Source: Macrotrachela quadricornifera
Lineage: Eukaryota > Rotifera > Eurotatoria > Philodinida > Philodinidae
Assembly (NCBI GenBank): GCA_022393335.1
Contig: JAJEKB010019049.1
Location: 68,850 to 132,849 of the forward strand
Direction: 5' to 3'
Length of the DNA: 64,000 nt
Of the stretch, positions 12,308-24,942 are shown in pieces (the first letter of the stretch is position 1; every line of letters begins with the position of its first letter). The position numbers and the translations under genes were made by a program. Below the pieces are notes generated by a model. The model saw only the letters and a program-made list of their open reading frames with translations, ran no database searches and was not told the DNA's origin.

Positions 12308-12763
12308 TTATGAAAATTCAAGTTTATATCGCATATGTACTCCTTGTTCATCAGCCATACCAATAAATGACACACCCAAATTAGGATCTAAATATTCTGC
12401 TTTACCTATTGCTTTCGAATCTTGCCATAAACCTGTATATTGTGCACCATCTGGCCATGTATATGTTCCCATACCTTTAAAAAAATTTGATTGAAATTCT
12501 CCTTCATAGGCAGTACCATTTGGAAAAGTTAATCGTCCTATTCCATGCATTTTATCTTCATGCCATGAACCTTCATAAATCAATTGTTGATTAGCACTTA
12601 TATGTTTACCATATCCATGGCGCATTATTTGTCCTTCGTCTATAACTTTATATTCACCATCATATTGATCACCATTAGCAAATATAAATGAATTCATATG
12701 AAATTTATATGAACTCGTTGTACAAAGTGATGTTTGTGATTTAGATGATGAACTATCTGTCAT
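12308..12763 (-). CDS. MORN2: MORN repeat protein, MORN2-like
   Basis: Intronless, 151 residues. Four MORN-type units follow one another: YDGEYKVIDEG...HGYGKHI (about 34-55), YEGSWHEDKMHGIGRLTFPNG (61-81), YEGEFQSNFFKGMGTYTWPDG (84-104) and a degenerate YTGLWQDSKAIGKAEY. The last half and the C-terminal MRYKLEF ending resemble animal MORN2 (about 79 residues), here with a Ser-rich N-terminal extension and additional repeats. MORN repeats bind membranes or scaffold proteins; MORN2 is linked to sperm/ciliary structures and LC3-associated phagocytosis in vertebrates. The start is the first Met, preceded by in-frame stops. It is co-oriented with the ARL13B-like gene 435 bp downstream. Confidence 0.8.
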   Translation of the reverse strand: MTDSSSSKSQTSLCTTSSYKFHMNSFIFANGDQYDGEYKVIDEGQIMRHGYGKHISANQQLIYEGSWHEDKMHGIGRLTFPNGTAYEGEFQSNFFKGMGTYTWPDGAQYTGLWQDSKAIGKAEYLDPNLGVSFIGMADEQGVHMRYKLEFS

Positions 12764-15058
12764 TAGTAAATAATCATTAATTTTATTTGATACTTATTTG
12801 ATTTTTATTAAGTTGATGTAAAAAGAAAATAAATGAATGACGATTGTCTTGGTTACTTTTCTTACTCACACATACTTCTTAGAGAAAAATGTATAAGAAA
12901 AAGAAAAATATTAGCTTGAAACCTATCATATTTGCATGATGACTGACAAATAAAATATATATATATAGTTACTATTTGTAATTTTTCTTTCATGACGATA
13001 AAGAAAATGTTAATTAAATCTTAATTGTCTAATTCTACGTAGAGAATAAGAGTGTGAGAATGAAAATATTTTATACGATAGAATTATAACAATCAATCAT
13101 CTGGTCCATTTCCTGACAACAATAGATATTATCAGTCGATTAATGACTTAATGTAATCTTCTTACTTTTATTCATTTATACACATAGAACTTCTAGATTC
13201 GTTTGATAAATTTTTAGTAAATATCAAAAATTGATGTTCGGTAATGAGAGTAATAGTTGATGTTAAGTAGTTACGTTTCTAACTATGTCATAATATCTAG
13301 AGTGAATGAATTAATTTCTTCTTTTTATTTTTATGATACATATACAGAATAAGATTAAAGAAAAGAAGATTAATTTAGCCAAATATTTTTTCTGTCAGAG
13401 TATTACTTTCATTTCCTTGAACTTTTACACCTCTTTTTTCTTTCTATAAGTATATGTTACAATCTATGAACTAGTTTTAAAGTATGTATTTTTCTATTTG
13501 AAAATTTTCTTTTAAATGCTAATAGAAAGTTTTAATATAGGTCCTGAACAGACCAATTGAAGATATTACTCGTTCAAATTTAATGACGGATTAAGTTTTA
13601 CGTATATATAGATAGTTTATTATTTTGTTGATCATGAGTAAAGAAACTTACTGTTTATAGTGATTGAAGAATTGCAAAAATATATTTCATGCTTTTCTTG
13701 ATACTTGCCGTAATTTAAGAAAACGAGCAGAACACATGAAATTTTCAAAGAAATCATTGAGATTTATTGATAAACATTAGAACAAGTCATACTTCGAAAA
13801 ATGCCAGTGCTCTCATTGCAACTATTTGTTATTAAAATCATAATCAAGATTTATAGTAAAACCTGTTAGCTCGATTCATGCGAAATTAATAGGTAAAACA
13901 TCAAGAAGCGCCTTTGATTGTAAATGATGAAATTTATCAATTTATGTTTTAATTTGTAAATTGTTATTTTTGTTAATGCATGTCAATAATGGAAGATTCT
14001 AATCCTTTCAAGCCTATTGTTGAGCTAATGCATGAAAATTTCGCAAAATGTAATATTTAAGATAATCAATGTGTGGTATGAATATTTCTAGTAAAACTTT
14101 GTAAAAAAACCTTCACAATCATTAGGAGTCACTCCTGACTTGATTGTAACACAGAAAATTGGAATAGTTTGAGGACAGCAAAAGGACATTATTGCTCCTT
14201 CTTTTTTACAATAGAGATATTATTCCAGAAACCTATTAGATTTACTAATCACTTGACGTTATTCATGTTATGATTTGTATATAGATACGTGCACCAATGT
14301 ATCTTTTTTGTCATAGCGAAATTTGCACTTCAATATCGCTTTACAGTTTGTGAATTATTTAAAATTTAAATAAAAATTATTCGCTATATTATTTAGTCAA
14401 TTAAAGAATCATAACTTTAATTGAAATACCTATAGCTTCTAAAATTTTCAGCAAAGACTGAACCTAATATGATTCCTGTATATTTTAATCCAGAAAAATC
14501 CTTCAAACTGTCATGATTTCATGGGAATGATTTTAATTATTAATGAATCATTACAAATGCTCTTTTTTTTTCAATGATACACTTGATTTGTTTATGGTTT
14601 GATTGTTTTAGATGTAGAAAACATTGCCATACTTTCGTTGTTGCTGATCACACATTTTTTTAAATTCACTTTTCTTCTTTTACACATGGCTTAAGAACCG
14701 AATCGAGTTCATCCTAAAAGACCATACACTAAATCAATGGATTCGGCGCATGAACAGAGCAATACCCCATCTCTAATATGGATGTATATGCTATATTAAT
14801 AACAATGATGATATGTATCGACTCCACAAAATCTTATAAGATAACCCTATTCCATGATATTAGATACATAAATTTCAAATTTATTATAATTTCGTAAAAA
14901 AATGAAATATTATTTATTTCGTTGATGAATATTAATTAACACCATACATACATTAAACAGATCTAACAATCATAATACTTAATATATACTAATTGATATT
15001 TTTAAATAATTTTTCATAGTTATTATTTGTGAAGATGGATATGTTTGTTTTTTGGTTG
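12764..15058. other. intergenic, no gene recognised
   Basis: About 2.3 kb of AT-rich sequence with short unrelated frames only. It contains the upstream region of the MORN gene and the region downstream of the MPPE1 gene. I see no transposon ends or RNA gene in it. Confidence 0.4.
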
Positions 15059-16261
15059 TTAAAATTTCATTGTTTTTCTTAGAAAAAAAAATGTACACAA
15101 AGCAAATGGTCTTCGTCCTCCGAATAATATATAAAAAATCAAAAGAAAAGCACCAATACCATATGACCAAAAAATCGTTGTTTCACGCGGTAAACGACAA
15201 TGTGATACTCGTGCATTATTTATTGTTATTGATAATAACATTAATGATGGATCATCACGATTACGCCAAGAAAATGATGGAACTGTCCATTCAGGAATGA
15301 TTTTACCATCTGTACCAGTATGTTCTGTATAACAAAAATCATGTGTATGAGCTGTAAATATAAGGCGAGGATTAAGTTTTTTTAATAAATTTTCAGATGC
15401 TTCACGTGATAAAACATCATAACGTTCTTTATGTGGATTAAGTCGAGAAGAAGACTAAAAATAATCATAAAAATAAAATATTTATTTAAGAGAAATTTAT
15501 TTTACTTGTGTCCATTGTGAACAATTAGCATCTGACACTCGATATAATGGAAAATGTGATAATAATATTGGTTTTGATAATGTTTCTGATTGATTAAGAT
15601 CATTAACAATTTCATTAAGTTCTTTTTCAGCACGTGAACATAAACGACATTGATCACCTTCAAATGCCACTGAATTAATTAATACAAAATCAACATTATC
15701 ATTATCAATTGTTATTAAACGAACATGTGGAGTTTGAAATGAATTTTCAAAACGTTTTAAACGACCATCTGATACATCATAATGAAAACCAATATCATGA
15801 TTACCAGCAAGTACATATAATTTTGTATTAGTTGGAATAGAAAATAATGAATGAAAACGATTAACAGTTATTTCCCATTCATCATCGGAACACCATTTAC
15901 CTTCATCAGTCATATCACCAAGAAAAAAAATTACTTGAGGTTCAAATAAAAATCGTGCTGATTGAAATGAACGATACATTTGCCATTCTCGACGTAATTT
16001 ATCAAACCAATGTCCTTCACGTGAACCAAGTAAATGTGTATCAGCAATAAACATAACATGTAATGGTTTTTTATTTGGATTATTTGATGATTTTACAGTA
16101 AAATCTTGATCAAGTTTTGATAATTGTGGCCATGAACAACCCAATAAAACAAAATAATAGATAATAAATTCACAATAAATAAATATAAATAATAATAAAC
16201 AAGTAATTTTAGCTAGAAAATGTAACATTGTTGGAAAACAACAGACATCAATTATCTTCAT
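15059..16261 (-). CDS. MPPE1: metallophosphoesterase MPPE1/PGAP5
   Basis: Two exons, 15506-16261 and 15059-15454, with a 51-bp intron, give 383 residues (human MPPE1 is 396). The N-terminus has one hydrophobic segment (about residues 13-42). The calcineurin-like fold follows with FIADTHLLG (metal-binding DxH), FFLGDMTDEGKW (GDxxDEG), AGNHDIGFHY (GNHD), LLSHFPLY (the first H of the C-terminal metal ligands) and FTAHTHDFCY (HxH). A second membrane segment (about residues 348-367) and a basic tail end the protein, matching the family's two-span topology. PGAP5 removes the side-chain ethanolamine phosphate from the second mannose of GPI anchors so that they can exit the ER. All metal ligands appear intact. 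Confidence 0.9.
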
Positions 16262-16798
16262 ATGAAAAGAAAATTTTTATAATTAATTAATTTGTAATAT
16301 ACAGATGTGGGCATTATTATGTTTCGTCAAATTTTTTATTGTTCAAGAATATATAGCATGATTTGCTTTAAATGTGTACATACATATATCTGGAGATACA
16401 AGTAAATAAATAAAAGTATTATATAATTTGTTTTATTTTTTATTAATATTGTTTGAGATTTAACTGCACAAAAATACACAGTACAATATTAGACAAAACA
16501 AAAAAAAAGAATAAAATAAAAGGAATGATTTTACACACATAAATATCGAGATTCTCGATTTCAGTATAGAATAATTTTAAGATAAAAAATTTAATCGAAC
16601 AGAAAAAATAAATTATTATATAATGATGACATTTTATAATTAAGAAAATAAATAGATTTAATATTAAAATATTTTCTTTGGTATATTTCCATTTGAATAA
16701 AACTTTATCTTAAAATTTTTATAATATTGTTCTATTCATTACAAAACAAAGATTGTCAACTAAAATGTATACACCGGAAAGAGAAGTAAACCTAATAA
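16262..16798. other. intergenic, no feature recognised
   Basis: 537 bp of AT-rich sequence between the MPPE1-like gene start and the thioesterase stop. It should hold the MPPE1 promoter and the thioesterase 3' end; no motif was identified. Confidence 0.4.
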
Positions 16799-17530
16799 TT
16801 AATGACTATGTTGCTGAATATGTTCTTTTGCAGATGTTTTTGGTTTAATAAAAAGTGAAGTAGCTCGAGCATAAACTTCACCTTCTCCATTTTCAACTGA
16901 AGCATGTATAGTTACTTTTCGACCTTCATGACGTTCAACATGAGCTCGAACTAAAACCCATGCTGGTGTTAATAATGGTTTTACATAATCAACATTAAGA
17001 TTAGCTGTAAAACAAGGACCAACACAAGAGAATCTATTTAAAATATAATAAATATTTCTTTCCTTAAGAAAATATTTACTTACGCAGCAGCACCGCTAAC
17101 TTCATCTATCATTGTAGCTGTAAGTCCTCCATGTCTATTAAAAAGTAAATTTAATTAAATTAAATATATAACTAAATATCTTTTTCTTAATTTACACAAT
17201 GCCTCTATGTCCACAAATACCTTCACCAAGATGAAAAGCAACTTGAACTTCACCTTTATCTTGATTTATTGAATCATCCTGTGTTGGTGGACTAGTTGAT
17301 AAACCACTAAATGCTTTAAATACTCGTTCGGCTTGTTTATCAGTAGACATAAAATAGAAAAAATGTCGAATACCATTTGAATTAAGTAATGAATCAAATA
17401 AAAGATGACCAGTTATATCATAAAATTTCGTACGATCAACAAAACGGCCACGTGATGGTAAAGCACGAACCCATTCTGGTGCACTGGATGGGATATCCGG
17501 TAATTCAACAATATCTGTTTGATCAGTCAT
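16799..17530 (-). CDS. hotdog-fold acyl-CoA thioesterase (PaaI/THEM4-like)
   Basis: Three exons, 17196-17530, 17084-17134 and 16799-17033, with phases 2 and 2 matching, give 206 residues. The catalytic signature VHGGLTATMIDEVSGAAA spans exons 1-2: the HGG loop and the Asp on the following helix. It is followed by a hotdog strand FTANLNVDYVKPL, then VLVRAHVERHEGRKV and IHASVENGEGEVYARATSLF. This order is typical of the 4HBT/PaaI family, which hydrolyses acyl-CoA thioesters. I chose the Met of MTDQTD at 17530; a Met 24 codons upstream is also in frame, and its hydrophobic/basic stretch could be a targeting sequence, so the start is uncertain. The exact substrate cannot be read from the sequence. 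Confidence 0.8.
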
Positions 17531-18468
17531 ATCTTTATTTTTTTTGTATTGGAGGATGTACGCTACACTATGGTACACCTTCGAGAAAGAACAAAACAAC
17601 AAATATTCATCTATTGATCAACGATGTTGCTGATTGATGACTCATACTTGAATTTTATGATTTAATTAATTTGACATATGAATGAATAGCTAATATTTAC
17701 TAGATTTTTATGAACTGATCTTTTCCATAATTTAAACTAGTAAAAAATTTATGAAGAAAATTTTATTTCAAAAAAATCTGGCACAATATATGACTTAACG
17801 AATTATGATTGAATGAAACTGCCATCTACCGAATATATTAATTCTTATTGTTACTTTTAGTTAAAGCAGAGATATATTCAATATTTTTTATATCGTTCAT
17901 TCGAATGATAATTATCAATGATTTATAGATTAACATTGTTTTCTATTTTCTAATGAATTTGCTTTAACTATAGTAAAACATTCTATTCGATTATTAAATA
18001 GATTCGATGTATTTTTGTTTTCAAAAATTCAAAGTTCGAATTGGTAAGGATTCATATATTTATCTTTTTATTCCTCGTACAATGTAACCTTCTCTGTGCA
18101 AAATCATGAGTTTTTGACTAAAATAGTGCTCATCAACGCATTGCTACCCAGAGATGTTCACAGGGTACCTTTTCATGCCTATCCTGTCTTGTGGACACCT
18201 CTGTTGCTGCCATCATGAAAATCACAATCTCATATAACTGAGTATCACAAACTTATATTTATTTTTTATCAATCAAAGTAATTCAATTATCCGAAATTTG
18301 TTTATCAACTATAAACATCTTGAATATATATTATAATTCATTACTGGAAAAAATAACCAATGTAATAATACCTAACGTACAAATACAGCGGAAATGATAG
18401 ATATTATTATACAAATGCATACGTCAATAAAAAGAAAAAAGAAAAAAAAATAGTTTAATCAAAAACAA
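17531..18468. other. intergenic, no gene recognised
   Basis: About 0.9 kb of AT-rich sequence between the thioesterase start and the ART-TPR stop. It has only short unrelated frames and no inverted-repeat ends. Confidence 0.4.
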
Positions 18469-19909
18469 TTATTTTAAGTTATGCGAAATACGATTAATAT
18501 GTTCTTCAATTTGAAGAATTTTATCATGTTTTGATGAATATACACGACGATATATAGCATTAGCTTTTTGAAAATATGAAAGTGCTTGTGGAAAATCTCG
18601 TTTAGATTCATAAATACGACCGATATTTTCGAGAGTTATTGCAATAGATGGATGTTGAGAAGGTAATATTGCTGTTTTAATTTCCAATGAAGTTAAATAA
18701 TGTTTAATTGCAAGATCATATGAACCTAAATATTAATAAATAAAATTAAGAATAAAAAAAAATATTTATTTTAAAATTACCTTGTTTTAAATAAACATCA
18801 CCAATATTTTCATGACTATCTGCAATCATTGGATCACTTAATTTTGGTGATTTTCGCATTCGAAATTCAAGTGTTTTGTTATACCACATAAGACTTGTTT
18901 TAAAATCTGCTTTAGTTAAAGCTATAGATCCGAGTAAGTTATAACATTGAATTGTATCTTCATGATCTACAGGCAATTTTTCAAGATAACGATTTACATA
19001 TTCTTCAGCTTGATCAAATCTATCTAAATCATATAATATTTGAGAAAATGTTAAAAGATTTATTTCTCCATCACCATATTTCTTTTTCATATCATCAAAA
19101 ACTTGTTTTAATTCATGATCATTATCACTATATAATGTCATTTCAATAGTATATAAACCATCATTTCCACAAGTAATATTATTAATTAAAAAAATAGAAC
19201 CACACATAAAAAGTACTTCATTTTTATCACCGGAATAATTAAGTGATTCCATATGAACAAATGGTTTTGAATTAAGTATTCGAGGATCAGCATCAATTTC
19301 AAGTAATACTCGTTCATAATTATTTTTGGTTGTTTGATTATTATTAAGAAAAGTTAAAGCTACTTCTTGATTAATTGTTGCTGAAAGAAATGAATTTATT
19401 ACAACACACTGTCCAACAGAACTTATCCATTTATCAAGTAATTCAATTGGAATTAATTGTGTTCGATAAACATGAATTGGTGTTGTACATTTATATTGTT
19501 GCATTTGGTATTTAATATCATGAAGAATTCCTCGAAATAAAAATAAATTATTTATATCTTGACTTTCAAGAGAATAATTTAACATTTTATATAAAAAACA
19601 TTCTTGAAGATACCACCATAAAGCTCGATCAGATGCATAGTTTTTTTCGAATTCATTTAACATACGTAATTCATTTTGATTATCTGTAAATTGTTCAAAA
19701 CACATAGCAATAAGTTCTTCATGATCAGTAGAATTATATGATATTCTCATTAAACAATCCAAAAGTAATTGCACTTGAAAATATTCAACAGTTAATCCAT
19801 TCCCTGATTGATTCTGATCATCCATTGTAGAAGAACTAGCAGCAGCTGCTGCTGCTTCATTATCTTGACTTTGTTTTCGTTTTGAATGTTTCGATCGAAA
19901 AAAATCCAT
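18469..19909 (-). CDS. ADP-ribosyltransferase (ART) with TPR repeats
   Basis: Two exons, 18781-19909 and 18469-18725, phase 1, give 461 residues. Residues about 50-260 form an arginine-type mono-ADP-ribosyltransferase fold: VYRTQ (the R of the R-S-E triad), INSFLSATINQEVAL (S motif) and GDKNEVLFMCGSIF (catalytic Glu in EVLF). The residue two before the catalytic Glu is Lys, so the usual ExE is KxE, which may change acceptor specificity or activity. The C-terminus carries TPR units, such as LLGSIALTKADFKTSLMWY, ENIGDVYLKQGSYDLAIKHY and ENIGRIYESKRDFPQALSYF. This ART-TPR architecture is greatly expanded in bdelloid rotifers; physiological targets are unknown. The N-terminus is basic, then Ala/Ser-rich, with no signal peptide, so a cytosolic location is likely. 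Confidence 0.85.
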
Positions 19910-20492
19910 AATTTAACTAAAATATGAAGATGAATAGAATTTAATATCTAATGACTTTTTAAAATTCTTATAAATAAAAAAAAGATAATATGAAAAATTC
20001 TTTGATCACTATTATTATTCATCTCGGAAGAAAAAAATCATTAAAACAAGATATTTTTTTTATTACGAACATGTGAAGCATACTAAGCTGAAATTACCAT
20101 CAATCAAGTTCAAATCCATCAATCTATATTATACCCGTTTTTTTATCATAGGTATCAGTAGATGTCGTTAGTTGTCAGCTGAATATTTGCCAATAGTTTC
20201 ATTTAGATATACTGATAATCTATGATATAAAGTAAAGTATATAAATATGAAATATTCCTTCATATATAATGGAAGTATTGTATCAAAAAATTGTAATGAA
20301 GTATAAATATGAATTTGAAAAACTAGGTGAATATTGTCTCACAGGATATGTAGCAAAACTCATGACAACTACGATTACAAAACTACCACTTGAAATATAA
20401 AATATATTAGGGAAAATCTATAAAACTTTAATTGTTTATTATGATAATTTTTGAGTTAAAATCAATATGCTAGTTTTAATAGAAGAATTTGA

Positions 20493-20950
20493 ATTTTAAA
20501 CTGATTCATTCAGAAAAAATAATGTACCAGCCGAATCATTACATAAAGCAATTTGTGTCACATCGATACACAATTTTTTTGTAATCATTATATTCAAGAA
20601 AATATTTTGCAACAGTATACTAATTTTTAAAACCAGCTGGCGATGAATATTCTGGTGCAAGATGATAATTAAATCAAATTTTTCAACCAGTTCATAAATG
20701 CAAAATATTTCATAAAGAACCAAATAAGATATACTCGACTGAAATAATGATAACATTTGTCGATCGTGCTATTATACTAATAAGTGTATTATATATATCT
20801 ATAATTTTTGTAATATATATTCTCATACAAAAGAATTTAATATACCAATTGTACCAATATAAAATTCATTATCATGAATATTAGATAATAACTGGTAACT
20901 TTTTAGTATCATTTCGTGATCTATAAATTCTAACTGATATATAATTTCAC
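20493..20950 (-). pseudogene. possible decayed gene fragment, unknown
   Basis: Reading the minus strand, protein-like segments appear in shifting frames: an open segment IDHEMILKSYQLLSNIHDNEF (about 20930-20865), then KYFLEYNDYKK (about 20610-20580) and IDVTQIALCNDSAGTLFFL (20570-20512). An acceptor-like TTCAG precedes the first. The mixture of frames suggests an old gene remnant, but I do not recognise the family and it may be chance. Confidence 0.25.
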
Positions 20951-21388
20951 CTGAAGATTAACATTTTATATTTATACATTGAATTTTATGTGCCATATAT
21001 AGTCTTAAGAAAAAATAAATTATATCTACAAACACTAATTCACGTATATCAATAAATTTACCAAGTTGCATAATCTTTATTTGAAATTTTTAAACTAAAT
21101 TTAGTATAAAAATAATTCTAAATAATACATGATAAAAATCGACCGTTAAAATGAAATTATCTTTAATAACAAATCAAAATAGGAAAAGTATTACGAATAA
21201 ATAGGTTTTTGTTTACATCATAACTATCATTATCAGAATAGTAGTATTGATACTATTTATATAATTTATCAAATATATCATTGATTCAGTCATATAACGA
21301 TAATATCGTAATGAAACTGCACAGAATTTATCTTCGATTATGTTTTATAATAAAATATTTAATAAATTTTCTACACATACATTCCATA

Positions 21389-22323
21389 TAAAGGATGGCC
21401 AAAAAGTTCTAACTCGATTTATATAATTAATTTTTTCATATTAAAATACATACCTAAAAATTCAGTCTTATGATAAAAAGATGTAATAAAAAACGCTCTA
21501 CAAAATAACCTATGATCAATCTTCTCTAATTCATATAGTAAGAAAGTTACAGGCTTAGGAATGTGCTTCATAAAAAAGAAAAGTGAACCGTGGGTTTTCC
21601 TCGATTGATGATGCTTTCGGTAATAGCCTTGTAGTTCAATCAAAACAAAAGACTTTTGCATCGGATTTGTTTTGCTTAGATCAACTATGGCTACTCTTTC
21701 TTACCTAACTGCGAAACCAAACTTCGATCACGTTATTTTTTTCTTGTTTGGACGCATTATCGGAAACGGAGGTCCTTGATTTTTCAAACTTTATTTTCAA
21801 GCGCATCATCTACTCAAAAAAACTTTTTCAGAGATCACGAGAAAGAGTGCACTTAAAAGTATCAAATACAAGCTGAGTTCTCACTTTTGCTAAGGTTTTC
21901 CATGAAAATAATAGAAAAATACAAAAGTTGGTGTCAAAAAAATACCGAATTCTGATATTGTTCATACATTCTGCGTCGTGTAGTATCTAGTTAGCTGTCT
22001 TGATTTAAAGTTTAGGTAGAATTTTGTAAAGAATTCCATGCTGCTTCTATTCAAAAAGGAATTTGTTTTAAGGAATCTAAAGAACAAAAGTCCAAGCAAA
22101 AATACCGGGATTCGATTCATTGTTAATTTTTCTTTTTTGTGAAGCACATTTCTAAGCCTATACCTTTCGTACTATATGACTTAGGGAAAAATTGGTCATT
22201 GGTTCTTTTGTAGTGTCTTTTATTGCATTTTTTTTTAATTACAAAAACGAATTCTTAAGTATATGTTTTAATATAAAAAAATTAATTATACAAATCGAGT
22301 CAGGACTTCTTGGCCACCCTTTA
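21389..22323. mobile_element. Tc1/mariner-type non-autonomous element
   Basis: Ends are imperfect inverted repeats of about 45 bp: TAAAGGATGGCCAAAAAGTT at the left, and TAAAGGGTGGCCAAGAAGTC as the reverse complement of the right end. The match runs on through ACTCGATTT(A/G)TATAATTAATTTTTT. The flanks show TA on both sides, as expected for this superfamily. No transposase signature was found inside, so it is an internally replaced or highly decayed copy. Confidence 0.8.
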
Positions 22324-22494
22324 TAGGTATATAGAACAGGGAAGCAGTCGATTATTTGTAAGACAATTGTGTGCAATATGAATGAGTGTTATGTGTAAAT
22401 GAATATTTTTATCGAAAAGTGAAAGGCAGTGAATAAAAAAAAGTTGATAAAATAACAAATATAGATCAAGATGAACAAATCAAAGAACAATTAT

Positions 22495-22965
22495 AACATG
22501 AATGTGTGAGCAATCGCTTTTATTTTTATGTAGATTATCATTTGTAGAATTGTCTAAAATCTGTAAAACTCTGGTTGCTGTTTGTTGAGTTTTGGCTCTC
22601 TTTGGTTTTCGTACAAAACCTGTTACTATTTGAGTAATTTCATCGTCTACGTATGATTACTCTGTTTGAAGATCATTTAAAAAACGCCAAAATCCAGGAT
22701 GGGCTGAATCTACAATATTGTTTAGTCGTCGGTGCCATCCTTCGATGCCCTTATTTGTATGTGACTTTTCGAAATCTACCTATATAATAATCTTCAAAAT
22801 AATTGTAAAGTGGATCAAGATCTGGAATTTCTAGATCACCAATATCTTCAAATGCTGAACAGATATCATTTGTTTCCAAAAAACTAATGCAGAAAGCTTT
22901 CGTGCTGCATGTGCACATTCTTTATCGTTTCCATATTTAGTTATAAAACCTGCTTTTTGAACTTA
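22495..22965 (-). pseudogene. MULE transposase C-terminal fragment
   Basis: On the minus strand, segments AGFITKYGNDKECAHAARKL and ALVF (about 22955-22885), then KGIEGWHRRLNNIVDSAHPGF and WRFLNDLQTE (about 22750-22670), match the end of FLYWCH/MULE transposases (N/GIEGWHRRLN-type motif). A frameshift follows ALVF, and a stop follows LQTE. No catalytic core is present. It is a different remnant from the one at 5.6-7.0 kb. Confidence 0.65.
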
Positions 22966-23045
22966 TCAATAAATGTTTTGTGTTAGGTGAAAGAAACAAA
23001 CGTATTTGATGTTTTATTATTATCATTCGTTCGGATGGATCTTGT

Positions 23046-23232
23046 GGGTTATAACCCATCATTTTTCAGATATCTTATTTTTAATTTTTTTTCTATTCTT
23101 GACGATGAGGGTGTATGGGAGAAAATGGGAGTAGGATGTGAGGGTGTGGGTAAAAGTGATTGTATTTTAATGCAACAAAGAGCACAACCAACTCATAAAA
23201 ATAGAACGTTTCGAAAATGATGGGTTATGACC
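23046..23232 (+). mobile_element. GGGTTATAACCC-ended MITE, copy 1
   Basis: The left end has GTGGGTTATAACCCATCATTT and the right end AAAATGATGGGTTATGACC, which are inverted relative to each other. The terminal motif is itself palindromic. The interior (GGGTGTATGGGAGAAAATGG, then a GTGATTGTATTTTAATGCA stretch) recurs in reverse orientation at 24618-24808. Length is about 187 bp, with no coding capacity. Confidence 0.85.
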
Positions 23233-23522
23233 GACATGATCCAAAAATAAAAGCTTACCCTACGGTAAACATCGATATTTATAGTAGAATTTATAACACA
23301 AAAGTATATGTATATCTTATTGAATCAGAAGATTCAGTTCATTCGTTTCACTAATACTTTTCAGATTATTCTTTCTGTTTTATTTTTATTGCAAAATATA
23401 CATGAATATTATTTTATTTCTCTGAAATATAATATCCATTTAATGGCTTTTTATATGGATTATATTGTGTTTTTTTCCTACGAATATTTTTGATAAGCAA
23501 ATTCATAAACAATAATGAAAAA

Positions 23523-24145
23523 TTAATATGGTCGATCACGATGATCTTTTCGTGAAATTGATCGAACAGGTCCACCAGGATTTCTTTCATTTCCATTACG
23601 TCGTTTACTATTTTCTTCTGATAATTGTTGAGAAATTCGATCACGTCGTGAATTTATTGATGTTTGTTCTGGTTTTTTAAAAGTAATAGCTACATCAAGA
23701 TAATCACCTATGTGAAAACGTTTATTTGCTAATTGTATTTGATCATCTGTTCGTTTTTGTCCATTTTCTGTATTACCAATACTTGTGAATTGATAACGAT
23801 TACGTGAATTTTCAGCACTAACTATTGAAAAAGAAAATTGTGTACCACGACGACGTGAATCAGGATTAACTTCTTTAATTAGTTGTGTTAATTCTCCTAA
23901 TGTTGCATCCATCCATGTATATATTTGAAGTTCATTTTCAGGTGTATGACCTTCATCATATTCTCTAAAATAAAAATAAACAAAAAAAAATGTAATTTTA
24001 ATTTTTAAGAAATACTTTATTCAAACCTAGGTAAATGATGACGATTTTTGTTACAAAAAACACGTAATAATAATGGACATGTTTTTAATCGATCAATCGA
24101 TTTATCAACTTTATTCACTGCACCAGCCAATTTTACTTCACTCAT
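23523..24145 (-). CDS. SAP18: SAP18, Sin3/ASAP complex subunit
   Basis: Two exons, 24027-24145 and 23523-23964, with a 62-bp intron in phase 2, give 186 residues (human SAP18 is 153). Exon 1 encodes the ubiquitin-like fold start (DRLKTCPLLLRVFCNKNRHH). Exon 2 continues with ELQIYTWMDATLGELTQLIK and NPDSRRRGTQFSFSIV, then IGNTENGQKRTDDQIQLANK and RFHIGDYLDVAITF. These match the family along its whole length. A 40-residue Arg/Ser/Asn-rich tail follows, longer than in vertebrates. SAP18 bridges the Sin3-HDAC corepressor and the ASAP/PSAP splicing complexes in the nucleus. The gene lies between two inverted MITE copies. Confidence 0.93.
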
Positions 24146-24617
24146 TGCAATTTTTTGATTTCATAATCAAAAAACAAGAATGAATAGTTTTTCTTACTTT
24201 ATTTGTTTTGATTACAATCAAATTTTTAATTGGTTATGTATGTAAAAGAATACTCTATAGTTTTCAAAAGATGACGCTATTACACACTATACATTAGTTT
24301 AATACAATAAGATATATCAGTGTATAAATTACAATGCGGACGCATCAACTTTAATATTAATAATAATAGAATCATATTGTTGTTATAATTATCAGTGAAT
24401 CTAGTATAGAAACTAGGACTTTAAGAATTATCAAATTAATATTGAAAATGTATTCTAATAAGACAAAATCTTGTTACATATTTCAAAGGCGTTCAATTAT
24501 AGAGATATGGATAATAAATAGTATAATAAAAAGAAAGAAACTATTGAATACTATTACGATCATTTTAGTAATAGACGCTTTATTGTCCACAATGTTTGTT
24601 ATACAAAAGGACTTTGT

Positions 24618-24808
24618 GGGTTATAACCTATCATTTTTCAAAAATTTTTATTTTTATACTTGTTTGTGCTCTTTGCTGCATTAAAATACAATCACTTTTA
24701 CCCACACCCTCACATCCTACTCCCATTTTCTCCCATACACCATCATCGTCAAGAATAGAAAAAAATTAAAAAAAAATAAAATATTGGGAAAATAATGGGT
24801 TATAACCC
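24618..24808 (-). mobile_element. GGGTTATAACCC-ended MITE, copy 2
   Basis: Both ends carry GGGTTATAACC(C/T) (24618-24629 and 24797-24808). The interior is the reverse complement of the element at 23046-23232, including CATTTTCTCCCATACACC, and is close to identical over the central 100 bp. It is about 191 bp long. Confidence 0.85.
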
Positions 24809-24942
24809 ATAAGAGCCTTTTTTCACTAATTAATTCGTATATGCTTTTCAATAAAGTATTTTTATATGAACAACAGTTATCAGTATTTCATATATATTCT
24901 GCAAAATGAAATAATTTTTATTAACAATTTACAATATTTATT

